From NCBI RefSeq assembly GCF_947495255.1, contig NZ_CANLYI010000006.1, positions 1-64,000 on the forward strand: 64,000 nt of DNA, in the 5' to 3' direction. Below are positions 24,365 through 33,598 of the stretch, piece by piece. A model generated the notes under the pieces. That model saw nothing but the letters and a program-made list of their open reading frames with translations, did not search any database and was not told where the DNA came from. Position 1 is the stretch's first letter, and each line of letters begins with the position of its first letter. The translations under genes and the position numbers were made by a program. This stretch comes from an uncultured Winogradskyella sp. (GTDB taxonomy: Bacteria; Bacteroidota; Bacteroidia; Flavobacteriales; Flavobacteriaceae).

Positions 24365-25210
24365 TTATTCATCCAAATCCTTAAAGCGCTTTAGAAGTAC
24401 TTTTGTCAACCAATCTAAAAATTTTGTTTTACTGTTTTTTCTAGCTCTTATTTCTATAAAAGTGTGATAGTAATTGCCAAGTTCAATGTTAAATACCTGC
24501 TCAAACATAGAGGCTAATTCTTTAATGTCGGCAGTTCCGCTATTTATGGAGCCACTACTGTGGAGTGCATAAATTAATTCGGTTAACTCTGTTTTGCTTC
24601 CTGTCCAAAAAAGTTTTGAAGATGTTTGCTTCATCGTATTGGTTTTAGTGTCTTTATGCGACTGTAATTTTTCAATTTCTTGTTGCAGATAAACAATCAA
24701 CATATCATAAGCAATAATGGTAGCTACTGTGGTGTCTTGACATGTAGAAAACTGATCGTCAATAAAAAAATGGAAGAATTCAGTTGGTAATCGTAAATCA
24801 GATTTACCTCTAATAAAATATTCTTCATCTAGGGTCGTTGCACCTCTGCGATAATAATGATAGAACTCTAAGTTATCATTGAAAAAGACTTGTAATTTGT
24901 TGATGTGATTATTTAAATATTCTATTTGGTACTTTGAGCTACTTCGAGGACGTTTGCTTTCAATATTAAAGAGCCTAACATAATAAATAAGTCTGCTAAA
25001 TATTTGAGGTTTTATATGCTTAAAAAAACTAATTTCTTCATTTTTTGAACTAAACCCTTTTTTAAGGACTCTTTTTCGAAGTTTTTTAATGCATTTTTCA
25101 GTTTTAGTAATCCCATTTTCTGCTTTATATAGAATATCCTCAGTACGGGACTCTAAAGACTCCAGTGTTGTTTCAAATTCTGATATTAATTCTTGGTACC
25201 TCATAACCAT
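24365..25210 (-). CDS. rteC: RteC-like regulator of element excision
   Basis: A 281-residue protein of the RteC family, which in CTnDOT activates excision genes. It has the family pattern of YQELISEFETTLESLE near the N-terminus, a middle part with NDNLEFYHYYRRGATTLDE, and a C-terminal winged-helix-like TELIYALHSSGSINSGTADI followed by FIEIRARKN. The frame extends to a TTG at 25234, but ATG 25210 or 25204 is more likely. It lies 20 bp downstream of the AOS-GNAT gene, in the same direction, suggesting co-transcription. Confidence 0.85.
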   Translation of the reverse strand: MVMRYQELISEFETTLESLESRTEDILYKAENGITKTEKCIKKLRKRVLKKGFSSKNEEISFFKHIKPQIFSRLIYYVRLFNIESKRPRSSSKYQIEYLNNHINKLQVFFNDNLEFYHYYRRGATTLDEEYFIRGKSDLRLPTEFFHFFIDDQFSTCQDTTVATIIAYDMLIVYLQQEIEKLQSHKDTKTNTMKQTSSKLFWTGSKTELTELIYALHSSGSINSGTADIKELASMFEQVFNIELGNYYHTFIEIRARKNSKTKFLDWLTKVLLKRFKDLDE

Positions 25211-25230
25211 ACAAAACAAACTATTTGATT

Positions 25231-27633
25231 TCAATTACTTTCTAGTAGTCCCAATAGTTCCAAAGTGTAATTGTCTGAAGTTTGTATATAGGCATATTTC
25301 TCTTCTACCACAGCACCAAGTTTCTTTTTCTCAAAGGAAGCAGTCATTCCCAAATCAATGGTTTTAAATTTTAACTGGATCGCCCTTTTAAGCGTTTGAT
25401 ATAATAATTGTCTGTAAGTTTGAAAGATTTTAAGGTAATCATAGTCAATACCAACTAAGGAAGGAGCATAGGTTTGATTCTTGTTTTTATAACAAAACAT
25501 AACTCCAATGATTTTGTTTGTTTGCTCAGGATGATGTATGAGTATAAACTCCCAATTGGAATGCTCAGACATGTTTTTGAACAGGTTTATGGGGTACGGA
25601 AAGGTATTTAGTCCAAGGTTGTTTAAGCGGACATTGTTATACAATAGATGAACTTGGTTGAGTTGGTGATTATTGAGTGTTTGTAAGATTGAGATCTTTA
25701 AGTAGGGTTCGTAAGCTAAAATGTCTTTCCTCAAATGTTTTCTGTTTCTTGAGGAAAGTCGAGATACATAAGCTTCAATGGATTCATTAGCTCTTAAATT
25801 AATGCGACATGAATTTGGCATTTGTATTCTAACAAAACCCTGACCAAGAAAATAACGATTTAAGCGATTGTTCATGCTAAAATCCCGAAGCGCAATCATT
25901 TTAGAATTAGAGCGCTGTTCCAATGTCTCTAAAGTTTGCATAAGCATATTTAGAGCTTCTTGTTTACTCGGATGATTAGCTTTGATATAAAGATGTTTGC
26001 CCTCAGTAAATAAACACCCTAAACTTAAAATTTTTGAGGTCATGTAATAAGGGTCTAATATGCGCTTTTTCTCAATAATTTTAGAGGCGTTTAAATTAGC
26101 TAACATATCATCCTTCCAAAGCGATGATGACAAAACTGTAGCCAAAATAGGGTGTCCATGTTGGTCATAGATTATTACATACCAAAAATCCCAATTATTT
26201 TCTTTAAATGCGTTATTACTGAAGGTGTGTTCAATAAATTTAAGTCCTTCATAATCCTGAACTCCTGAAGTTCCAACCAATTTGTTCCAGGTGACTTTGT
26301 CTATATTCGAAATGCTAGTTTCAATTTGCATTTTTAATTCTGAGCTAGATGAGGTATCTGTGGAGGTTTTTGGCTCTAATTTGAATGCTTCATAAACACG
26401 ACGTAAGTTCGTATGGGTTTCCTCGATAGCTTTAGGTAAATGGTATTCCATAGCATCCACCAAAGCTTTTATTTCTTCCCGTTGATTGTGTCTAGAGATG
26501 GTTATTCTAACGCCAGTATTTTTTACAGGTACAGCTGGAAACATTCCTAAGTTCACATAGAAACCTTCGTTCATTAATCGATTGATAAAGTTATAACCAG
26601 TCTTTGGCATGCCAGTGCCGATAAAAAACACAGGAGATCTGTTCTTATCGACAAGCGGTAGAACCGTTTGTTTTACCAATTCATTAAAATAATCAATTCT
26701 GAGCTTTAGATCCTCCTGAAGTTCGTTGATTTCTGGTGAGAGATGAATCTCAGCAGAAGCCGTGGCAGCCGCAACAGATGCTGGCTCTAATTGCGCAGAG
26801 AATGTCAAAGGCCCTCCAAAGGTTTTTATCTCTTGATACAATTTTTTATTTGAGCAGACCAACACCGAACCGCTCGCGCCAAAGGTTTTACTTAAGGTTC
26901 CGAAAAGTAGCATGTTTTCTGATAGTTCATCTATTTCACTCATGACGTAACCTGTCCCATTTTTTCCAATCCAACTCATGCCATGGACATCATCAAAATA
27001 AAGATGTAATTGCGGATATTTTAAGCTTAATGTCTTTAATTCTTTTACAGGAGCGAAGTCGCCGAACATGGAATAAATACCATCAGCCATATACCATATT
27101 TTATTTTTAGTATTTGAATACAATTTAATTTTATCTTCTAACATGTTCAAATCGTTGTGCCGAACCATATCTACAGGAACACTTCTTAATTTTAAAACTT
27201 TAGCTGCGCTCTGAACACTCCAATGTACTTGGTGATCGAGAATAATGGCATCTTGATCTCTGACAGCGCTAGGAATCACACCAAGATGACCCAAGGTGCT
27301 ATTTTTTGTGATGACAACGGGGTGATTGTACATTTCTGAAACCTTTTCCTCTAGTTGTCTATACAGTGGATTGGAGATGTACGATTTTGATAAAGGAAAC
27401 TGAGTCCCGTATCGTTGTATTGCACTAATTGCGGCATCTTTCAATCTGGAGTCTTGTTCCAGCCCCAAATAACCTGTTGTGCCAAAATGGAATAATTTTT
27501 TGTTTTTTACTCCTATAGTTCTTCCGTTAAAACTTTCGCCTTCGGCATATAGATGAAGTATGCCCTCATCTATCGCATCTGTAAATACATTATTTACTGT
27601 ATCTAAAAAGTTGTTGTGCTTAATTTTTGCCAT
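25231..27633 (-). CDS. Bifunctional alpha-oxoamine synthase-like PLP enzyme fused to GNAT acyltransferase
   Basis: An 800-residue fusion. Residues about 1-420 resemble alpha-oxoamine synthases (KBL, AONS, SPT, CqsA): FHFGTTGYLGLEQD, DDVHGMSW and the PLP lysine in FGTLSKTFGASGS. Residues about 470-800 form a GNAT-type region with KIIGVMFCYKN and RQLLYQTLKRAIQLKFKTIDLG. The first part would condense an amino acid with an acyl-CoA, and the second could acylate the product. The natural product is unknown. A TTG lies 2 codons upstream; ATG 27633 is preferred. It precedes rteC directly. Confidence 0.85.
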   Translation of the reverse strand: MAKIKHNNFLDTVNNVFTDAIDEGILHLYAEGESFNGRTIGVKNKKLFHFGTTGYLGLEQDSRLKDAAISAIQRYGTQFPLSKSYISNPLYRQLEEKVSEMYNHPVVITKNSTLGHLGVIPSAVRDQDAIILDHQVHWSVQSAAKVLKLRSVPVDMVRHNDLNMLEDKIKLYSNTKNKIWYMADGIYSMFGDFAPVKELKTLSLKYPQLHLYFDDVHGMSWIGKNGTGYVMSEIDELSENMLLFGTLSKTFGASGSVLVCSNKKLYQEIKTFGGPLTFSAQLEPASVAAATASAEIHLSPEINELQEDLKLRIDYFNELVKQTVLPLVDKNRSPVFFIGTGMPKTGYNFINRLMNEGFYVNLGMFPAVPVKNTGVRITISRHNQREEIKALVDAMEYHLPKAIEETHTNLRRVYEAFKLEPKTSTDTSSSSELKMQIETSISNIDKVTWNKLVGTSGVQDYEGLKFIEHTFSNNAFKENNWDFWYVIIYDQHGHPILATVLSSSLWKDDMLANLNASKIIEKKRILDPYYMTSKILSLGCLFTEGKHLYIKANHPSKQEALNMLMQTLETLEQRSNSKMIALRDFSMNNRLNRYFLGQGFVRIQMPNSCRINLRANESIEAYVSRLSSRNRKHLRKDILAYEPYLKISILQTLNNHQLNQVHLLYNNVRLNNLGLNTFPYPINLFKNMSEHSNWEFILIHHPEQTNKIIGVMFCYKNKNQTYAPSLVGIDYDYLKIFQTYRQLLYQTLKRAIQLKFKTIDLGMTASFEKKKLGAVVEEKYAYIQTSDNYTLELLGLLESN

Positions 27634-27829
27634 CTTCAATAATTTAGAATATTAAGTTAATATCTTTTGTTAGACAATGAGAAATCTTGATACTTCTAAA
27701 TCCTTTAGAGTCAATTCTTAATCCTTTGTAAGCAAATATTAATCCATATTGACTAATGCTAATTGAGAAATATGCAAATGTTATATTGATTATTTCGTAA
27801 TTTTATAATCAACCAGTTTTCTAATCATT

Positions 27830-28204
27830 ATGCCAATAGCTATTGAAAATGAATATGCTTCATATAAACTTATTGATGGCATTTTATATGTAACATATAC
27901 TAAAGATGTTATTTTAGATTTGCCTGCAGCAGTTTATATTGTAAAAGAACGACTTTCAATCCATGAGGGACTTTATTTACCAGTGCTCTGTGATGTTCGG
28001 CATATTAAGGAAGTTAACAAAGCGGCCAGGTCTTATTTAGCTATAGAGGGGTCTATTTTAGTCAAAGCAGTAGCATTTATTGTAGATTCTCCAGTTTCAG
28101 AGATGTTATCAGAATTCTATTTACGTACCAACACACCTACAATCCCCACAAAAGCTTTTAGTAATTTTGATTTGGCCTTAAAGTTTTTAAACTCATATAA
28201 ATGA
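27830..28204 (+). CDS. DUF7793-like STAS-fold protein
   Basis: A 124-residue protein resembling the small DUF7793/SpoIIAA-like family: GILYVTYTKDVILDLPAA, VLCDVRHIKEVNKAAR and a C-terminal FSNFDLALKFLNSYK. These proteins are often found beside regulators on Bacteroidetes mobile elements. It is divergent from the AOS-GNAT gene (196-bp gap, no gene) and 29 bp upstream of the AraC gene. It may modulate that regulator; this is inference. Confidence 0.68.
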   Translation: MPIAIENEYASYKLIDGILYVTYTKDVILDLPAAVYIVKERLSIHEGLYLPVLCDVRHIKEVNKAARSYLAIEGSILVKAVAFIVDSPVSEMLSEFYLRTNTPTIPTKAFSNFDLALKFLNSYK

Positions 28205-28233
28205 TTTTCAGAATAGAGCAATTTACAGAATGA

Positions 28234-29205
28234 ATGGATACCAGTTTAAATCATAGAATGCAAGTCATCAATACGATGTTGCTGGAAATGGCTTCTGGTA
28301 ATTTCTTCTATCGTATTGAGCGTAATTCTGAAAATGATGATATTGAGGCACTTATATTAACGCTCAATATGTTGGCCGAAGAGATACAGGATACTATAGT
28401 ACATCAAGGCTATGCAAATACTGATCAAACCACTCTTGATATTGTTCAAATGAGTTTTATACTTGATGACAGGGGAATTATACAAATGATTAATCAACAA
28501 ACCTGTAACGTTTTATCTCGTTTACAACACGATATTGTTGGTCATAATTTTAAAAACTTCATAACCGAGAAATCTATAAAAAAGTGGAACGTCATATGGA
28601 AACAGCTTAAAAATAAAGCGTTTTTTGATACTTCAATCGCAATACAGTTTAAGTCTAAAGGAAATCTTATTATTCCTAAAATTGCATATATCTCAAAATT
28701 TAATGATTCTACAATAAATGATAAGAAGACACTTATAACCATCGTACACCATTCTAATTTTCGAAATCAATTGGATGCAGATTTAAAGCAACGCGTTATA
28801 AAAGTTGGTAAATTTAATTCAGAAATCAAAAGTAAATCTAATAAGCCAAAAATAAGATTGAGTTTTGAGGATATTCGCAAAATACGCGAAGGTCATGATA
28901 CAATCATCAATAATTTGGAGAGCGATTTCCCTTCTCTAAAAGATTTTGCACTACAAATTGGAACTAATGAATTTAAATTAAAATACGGATTTAAAGAATT
29001 GTATGGAACTACTGTTCATCGGTTTTTAATGCAAGAACGATTACGAAAAGCTCAAATGATGATTCAATATAGCGATGTATCGCTCAAATCAATTGCTTAT
29101 ACCGTTGGATTTAAAAGTATGCCCCATTTCTCTAGATCTTTCAAAAAGCGATATGGGTATTCTCCAAGCGCCTTGAGAAATAATTCGATCTTACCCTCTG
29201 ACTAA
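28234..29205 (+). CDS. AraC-family regulator with HAMP/PAS-like sensor
   Basis: A 323-residue protein. The N-terminal part has a HAMP-like stretch (EMASGNFFYRI ... EALILTLNMLAEEI, residues about 13-50), followed by a PAS-like domain (about 70-180, FILDDRGIIQMINQQTCNVL). The C-terminal AraC DNA-binding domain (about 225-315) has two HTHs, including DVSLKSIAYTVGFKSMPHFS. No membrane helix is visible, so it would be a cytoplasmic sensor. It could respond to a small molecule, for example from the neighbouring AOS-GNAT enzyme. Confidence 0.83.
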   Translation: MDTSLNHRMQVINTMLLEMASGNFFYRIERNSENDDIEALILTLNMLAEEIQDTIVHQGYANTDQTTLDIVQMSFILDDRGIIQMINQQTCNVLSRLQHDIVGHNFKNFITEKSIKKWNVIWKQLKNKAFFDTSIAIQFKSKGNLIIPKIAYISKFNDSTINDKKTLITIVHHSNFRNQLDADLKQRVIKVGKFNSEIKSKSNKPKIRLSFEDIRKIREGHDTIINNLESDFPSLKDFALQIGTNEFKLKYGFKELYGTTVHRFLMQERLRKAQMMIQYSDVSLKSIAYTVGFKSMPHFSRSFKKRYGYSPSALRNNSILPSD

Positions 29206-29301
29206 TTTCTTAGTCTATAATTACTTAATCCCTTATAGTCAATAGATTAAACTCTGAAAACAATTTTTTATACTGAATTTTACCATATTAAACTAAATGA
29301 T

Positions 29302-29748
29302 ATGATTAAGTTCAATAATATAGTTGATAGTATACCAACAATAGCAAGAACTCTATTAATAATATTATTTGTGTATGCTGCAAGTAGTAAGTTTTTAGAT
29401 TTTAGCAATTTTCAGATTCAATTAGGGCAATCACCAATATTAACAGCTTATGCAGAGTGGGTCTCATGGGGAATACCAATATTAGAATTACTAATTGTTG
29501 CATTTTTGTCTTTTCCTAAATATGTGTATTACGCATTTTTTGCTAGCTATTCATTAATGATAATGTTTACTACCTATATAATTATCATTCTAAATTTCAG
29601 TGATTTTATACCATGTTCTTGCGGTGGAGTGTTGGAGAAATTAAGTTGGACAGAACATATGTTACTTAATGTTCTACTTATTGCAATTGCAATCTTAGGT
29701 ATTGTTTTTACCACTAATAAAAATCACAAGACAAATAAACTCTTATGA
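29302..29748 (+). CDS. MauE/DoxX-like membrane protein
   Basis: A 148-residue protein with four membrane helices and a CSCGG motif near the end of the third (about residues 104-108). It resembles the MauE/DoxX redox-associated family, which supports disulfide formation or protein maturation in the envelope. Its stop overlaps the next gene's start by 4 bp (ATGA), so the two are translationally coupled. Confidence 0.75.
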   Translation: MIKFNNIVDSIPTIARTLLIILFVYAASSKFLDFSNFQIQLGQSPILTAYAEWVSWGIPILELLIVAFLSFPKYVYYAFFASYSLMIMFTTYIIIILNFSDFIPCSCGGVLEKLSWTEHMLLNVLLIAIAILGIVFTTNKNHKTNKLL

Positions 29749-30839
29749 AAACTCGAGAAATAATCATTTTGTTCAGTGTTGGAATTTTCAGTTCTCTAAC
29801 GGTTATTGTTCTGTTTTTATTATCAGAACACACAGTCCACCGAAATAATGCTTTTACAAGACGATATCCACATCATCCAATAACTAAAAAATACGATTTA
29901 TCTGTCAGATTTAATTCTTACTACGTTTCTGGTTTTGATGGTGATCATTTATATTTGGGAAACAAAACGGCTCCTTTGCATCTTCTTGAAATTAATCTTA
30001 AAACGAAGGATACAAACCATATTCAACTCACCTTAGAAAATAATAACTTTACGTTTCGGTCATTAAAGGTAAAATTAAAACCACCTTACTTTTTTATAAT
30101 GGACGGAACCGTGCCTTGCATATATAGAGGAAGAATTGGTGACTGGAAAGCACATTTATGGATGGAGAATTACGCCTACTTTAGCAATGCCATTCCAATT
30201 GATAGCAACAAGGTTTACATTAGTACAACGGATAGCGAAAGCCTGATGACAACGCTTGGATTAATACAAAAACAAGAGAGCGATACAGCTTCAATATTTT
30301 TAAATTCTGATCTTCTTGAAAAGCAATTCGATGGTGTTTTTGACGTTGATGGACTTATGGTGTCTTCTTCCAAATCAAATTCTCAAGGATACGTTTATTA
30401 CTATCGAAATGAATTTATGTTGATGGATTCAGATCTCAATCTTATTAAACGACAACGCAGTATTGACACAATAAAAATTGCTCAACTTCAAATTGTCAAT
30501 ATAGAAAATAGCAATGTGACTAAATTTAATGCGCCTCCAACTATCGTAAATAAACTTGCAATAATGTATGAAGATTTGATTCTAATTAAATCGGACAGGC
30601 TAGGGAAGTACGAGGATGAAATAATGTTAAATGAAGCTTCTATTGTCGATGTTTATAATTGGCAAAAAGAATCCTATGAATTTAGTTTTTACTTCTATGA
30701 TATTGGTAAAGAAAAAATGAGAGAATTCAGTATGAATGACACATTCATGATTGGACTTATCGATGATAAAGTTTCTGTTTATGAAATCAATAAAGAACAA
30801 TTTAAAACCACACCTAGGAACTCTGATGAGATTAATTAG
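29745..30839 (+). CDS. Membrane-anchored extracytoplasmic protein of unknown function
   Basis: A 364-residue protein with a single N-terminal membrane segment (about 6-27), then a long beta-rich exported domain. Repeats such as DGDHLYLGNKTAPLHLLEI suggest a propeller-like fold, but no family is recognised. It is coupled to the MauE-like gene (ATGA overlap). Similar pairs occur with DUF6520 peptides, as here. Confidence 0.6.
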   Translation: MKTREIIILFSVGIFSSLTVIVLFLLSEHTVHRNNAFTRRYPHHPITKKYDLSVRFNSYYVSGFDGDHLYLGNKTAPLHLLEINLKTKDTNHIQLTLENNNFTFRSLKVKLKPPYFFIMDGTVPCIYRGRIGDWKAHLWMENYAYFSNAIPIDSNKVYISTTDSESLMTTLGLIQKQESDTASIFLNSDLLEKQFDGVFDVDGLMVSSSKSNSQGYVYYYRNEFMLMDSDLNLIKRQRSIDTIKIAQLQIVNIENSNVTKFNAPPTIVNKLAIMYEDLILIKSDRLGKYEDEIMLNEASIVDVYNWQKESYEFSFYFYDIGKEKMREFSMNDTFMIGLIDDKVSVYEINKEQFKTTPRNSDEIN

Positions 30840-30859
30840 AAGATGATAAAAATATTTAT

Positions 30860-30873
30860 CTACTGGCCAGTAG
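30860..30873. promoter_or_regulatory. Perfect 14-bp palindrome before the DUF6520 gene
   Basis: CTACTGGCCAGTAG lies 65 bp upstream of the DUF6520-type gene. A short CGGG/CCCG pairing follows (30875-30895). The region could be an operator, or an attenuator between the 364-residue protein gene and the peptide gene. Confidence 0.35.
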
Positions 30874-30937
30874 CGGGATTAAGATTGAAAACCCGTAAAA
30901 AAGAGTAAATCACAATTTTTAATTTAAATTATATATT

Positions 30938-31213
30938 ATGAAAATTCAAAAATTCAAATTTTTAATGCCAGTAATTGCAATAATTTTTGCGTTTACTGCT
31001 AGTGCCTTTACGACTCCTGATCATACCAATGTCGATGACGATTTTGCCATGATCACTGGTTATACTGCGAATACTATTCCAGGACAACCATGTCAATCGG
31101 TCAATGTGGATTGTTCTGTGGGAGGCGATGAGTTGTGCACCGTTAATGGTCAGCAAGTATTTAGATTGTTAAATGGAACCTCTTGTATTATTCAGTTGAA
31201 ACGAACGAACTAA
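30938..31213 (+). CDS. DUF6520-type secreted cysteine-containing peptide
   Basis: A 91-residue exported protein. The N-terminal signal segment (about 1-27, FLMPVIAIIFAFTASAFT) is followed by a short mature part with four Cys (PGQPCQSVNVDCS, DELCTVNG, TSCIIQ). This matches DUF6520. With the MauE-like protein upstream it may be a disulfide-bonded secreted peptide. A role as bacteriocin or signal has not been shown; the family has no settled function. Confidence 0.7.
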   Translation: MKIQKFKFLMPVIAIIFAFTASAFTTPDHTNVDDDFAMITGYTANTIPGQPCQSVNVDCSVGGDELCTVNGQQVFRLLNGTSCIIQLKRTN

Positions 31214-31309
31214 TACAAGTCCATTTTGAGATTTAAGAGGTTACGCATCAATATAATTGCAGTTAGGATAACTTGATTGCTCTAGATATTTTTGGTAACC
31301 TCTTATTGA

Positions 31310-33586
31310 TTAATTTAATGGTATCTTCTTTAGACATAAATTCAAATGGCCCAAAACAATTTGGTTATTTATTTTTGTTTTCAAGTCTCGTATGACATCA
31401 TTTAAAATCAATAATTCTCCAGCGTAAATACTTTTTATATACGAGCTATAAAATCCATAGGTATGGCCTAATCCTACATATAGGTAATTCTTTTCTTGAA
31501 GAATCGACGCCTGAAGTAAGCTGATATAAGCAAGTTGTAGTTCTAATTTGCGGCTATCAGTAAGTGAGTTACGCCAATCAAAATCGATAAAAAGTTTATT
31601 TCTTAATGTTTCTAATATTTCAGTTGTAATTCCATTGTAAGCGTCGTGTTTTTCCATTTCCTCTAGTCTGTTCATCCTATAGGGTTCTATTAGTTCCGAC
31701 ATTATTTTTAATTGGTAATTCATTAAAAGATCAGCATCCGTAGAATACTGTAATTTGTTCAAAAAAGAGGGGTGCTTTAACCAGTCTGGAACTTCAAAAA
31801 CATGACTTAACAAAAAATCTAGCGCTTCTAACTGAACTTCCCTCGGAATAGGAGTATAAACAGGTCCCGATTGTGAGCCCGATTTATACTGTATGGTATA
31901 TCCACCTATTAATGAGGTAACTTGACTCATTTGATGATACCATAGTTCTAACGTTTTTTTATGTAATCTATCCAATAGAACATAATCTTTTTGACTTTCG
32001 TTTATTTTTGGTAAGAGTTCCAACACCCTTTTTATATTTTTTAAGCCAAGTTGGGTACTTTTAATAGGATCATTGCTCTCAACGACTTCATTTGTATTAC
32101 CTGGACCAATGGTTTTAGGGTATTGATTATGATAACGATAATAAGGTGTAGCATCTTGTACCAAAATTAAATTTTCAAGATTTGATTTCTCATTTTCCGT
32201 AAAGATTTTATATCCCCATTTTATTTGATAATGATCTGTTGGGCCAACTTTCTGAATTAGCAAGTCCGGAGAAATACGGTCTTCAGGTTGCACAATATAA
32301 TTGTGTCTTGCATAACTCATTATGCTCGGTGTATGCCCCATGTCCTCCAACCATTTTTCGTCACGCATCATTTCAAATGGATACGCAAATTCCCCAAAAT
32401 CGGCATCTTTAATTCCAAAGGCATGTCCTGCTTCATGAGCAGTAACGAATTGTATGAGCTTACCCATAAGTTCCTCTCCAAACGGATAGTGTTGGGCGCG
32501 TTTATCCATAGGGGCACATCGTACTAAATAATTATCTGATAAATTCTGGTAAGAACTGTTTAAAATAATATCTGATTTCAATATTTCTCCTGAACGATGG
32601 TCAGATATAATATCTATCGTCGACCCACTATTATTTTCACCTCCACGTATATTTGATGGGCTCGCCCAACGTATAATGGAATAGTTAACGGAGTTTAGCA
32701 TCCAAAGGGAGTCTTTAATAGGAAATTCTCTAATTTCAATTGCATTTGTAAATCCAGCAGCTTCAAATGAGGGCAACCATTCCATAACACCAGCTTTTAC
32801 ATAGGGTTTCCATTGCTCTGGCATCATTGGGTCAAAATAGAATACGATGGGTTTTAAAGGGTTTTTTAGTTTGCTTTTGTCCCCTTCCTTCTCTAAACGC
32901 CATCGCATAATGTTTGCTCTGGGAGATGCAGCGAAGCCGTTAATTCTGTCATATTCATCTTCAATTGTGAAACCCATGCGATGATCAAATGCCCTTGATT
33001 TCATTAAATTCGGTAATTTATAGAAACTGAAATTTACATTATCTGTTTTTTGATTACTGTCTCGCTGAATAGTTTGCACAGTACTAACGATTGTTTCATT
33101 TTTTAAGAAATGAATACTTTTCACATAAGATCTTTCAGTTAAGACTGGATCTAAATTTTTAGGATTCCATTTTAGAGTTGAATTAAAAAGAAGTTTAGTG
33201 ACATCAATATAAAATAAATCAGAGTGGCTTTTCTCTTCAATAATTGGAAATCTACCTATAAGATTAGATTCATTTCTATAATCGTAGTTTACTGGAATAA
33301 GTACTCCAGAGGACGATTTTATTTGCGGAATTGTTAAAAGAATATGATTGCCTTCTTTAGACCAAACGACTTGATTATGTCCAATATCATGCCTTACAAA
33401 AAGCATGGGAGTATCAAGGTGTTCATTTTTTATTTCTAGATATGCCTTATCATTTTCCAAGTAGGCATTGATAAATTTGTTGTCCTGCCCCATTGTGGAG
33501 CAGGTGACTAACAAACTAATCAAATGAAACAAAAGTTTACCTTTGAAAAATGGAATACTATGGCTGGGATTATTGAGTTTTTGCAT
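31310..33586 (-). CDS. Zinc-dependent metalloprotease (DUF5117/DUF4953 type)
   Basis: A 758-residue exported protease. A signal peptide (to about residue 33, CSTMGQ) precedes an N-terminal DUF5117-like domain. The catalytic motif is TAHEAGHAFG (His384, Glu385), followed by a Met-turn region around PSIMSYARHNYIV. The last 250 residues are helical. It is the last gene of the SusD-SusC unit, 12 bp after susD, so it would digest proteins or peptides at the surface for uptake by the SusCD pair. ATG 33586 is preferred over the upstream GTG. Confidence 0.85.
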   Translation of the reverse strand: MQKLNNPSHSIPFFKGKLLFHLISLLVTCSTMGQDNKFINAYLENDKAYLEIKNEHLDTPMLFVRHDIGHNQVVWSKEGNHILLTIPQIKSSSGVLIPVNYDYRNESNLIGRFPIIEEKSHSDLFYIDVTKLLFNSTLKWNPKNLDPVLTERSYVKSIHFLKNETIVSTVQTIQRDSNQKTDNVNFSFYKLPNLMKSRAFDHRMGFTIEDEYDRINGFAASPRANIMRWRLEKEGDKSKLKNPLKPIVFYFDPMMPEQWKPYVKAGVMEWLPSFEAAGFTNAIEIREFPIKDSLWMLNSVNYSIIRWASPSNIRGGENNSGSTIDIISDHRSGEILKSDIILNSSYQNLSDNYLVRCAPMDKRAQHYPFGEELMGKLIQFVTAHEAGHAFGIKDADFGEFAYPFEMMRDEKWLEDMGHTPSIMSYARHNYIVQPEDRISPDLLIQKVGPTDHYQIKWGYKIFTENEKSNLENLILVQDATPYYRYHNQYPKTIGPGNTNEVVESNDPIKSTQLGLKNIKRVLELLPKINESQKDYVLLDRLHKKTLELWYHQMSQVTSLIGGYTIQYKSGSQSGPVYTPIPREVQLEALDFLLSHVFEVPDWLKHPSFLNKLQYSTDADLLMNYQLKIMSELIEPYRMNRLEEMEKHDAYNGITTEILETLRNKLFIDFDWRNSLTDSRKLELQLAYISLLQASILQEKNYLYVGLGHTYGFYSSYIKSIYAGELLILNDVIRDLKTKINNQIVLGHLNLCLKKIPLN

Positions 33587-33598
33587 AATCACGTTTTC

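Noticed and set aside
30938-31213. DUF6520-type peptide as a RiPP bacteriocin
   Set aside because: It has a Sec-type signal segment rather than a RiPP leader, and no modification enzyme or peptide exporter gene is adjacent.
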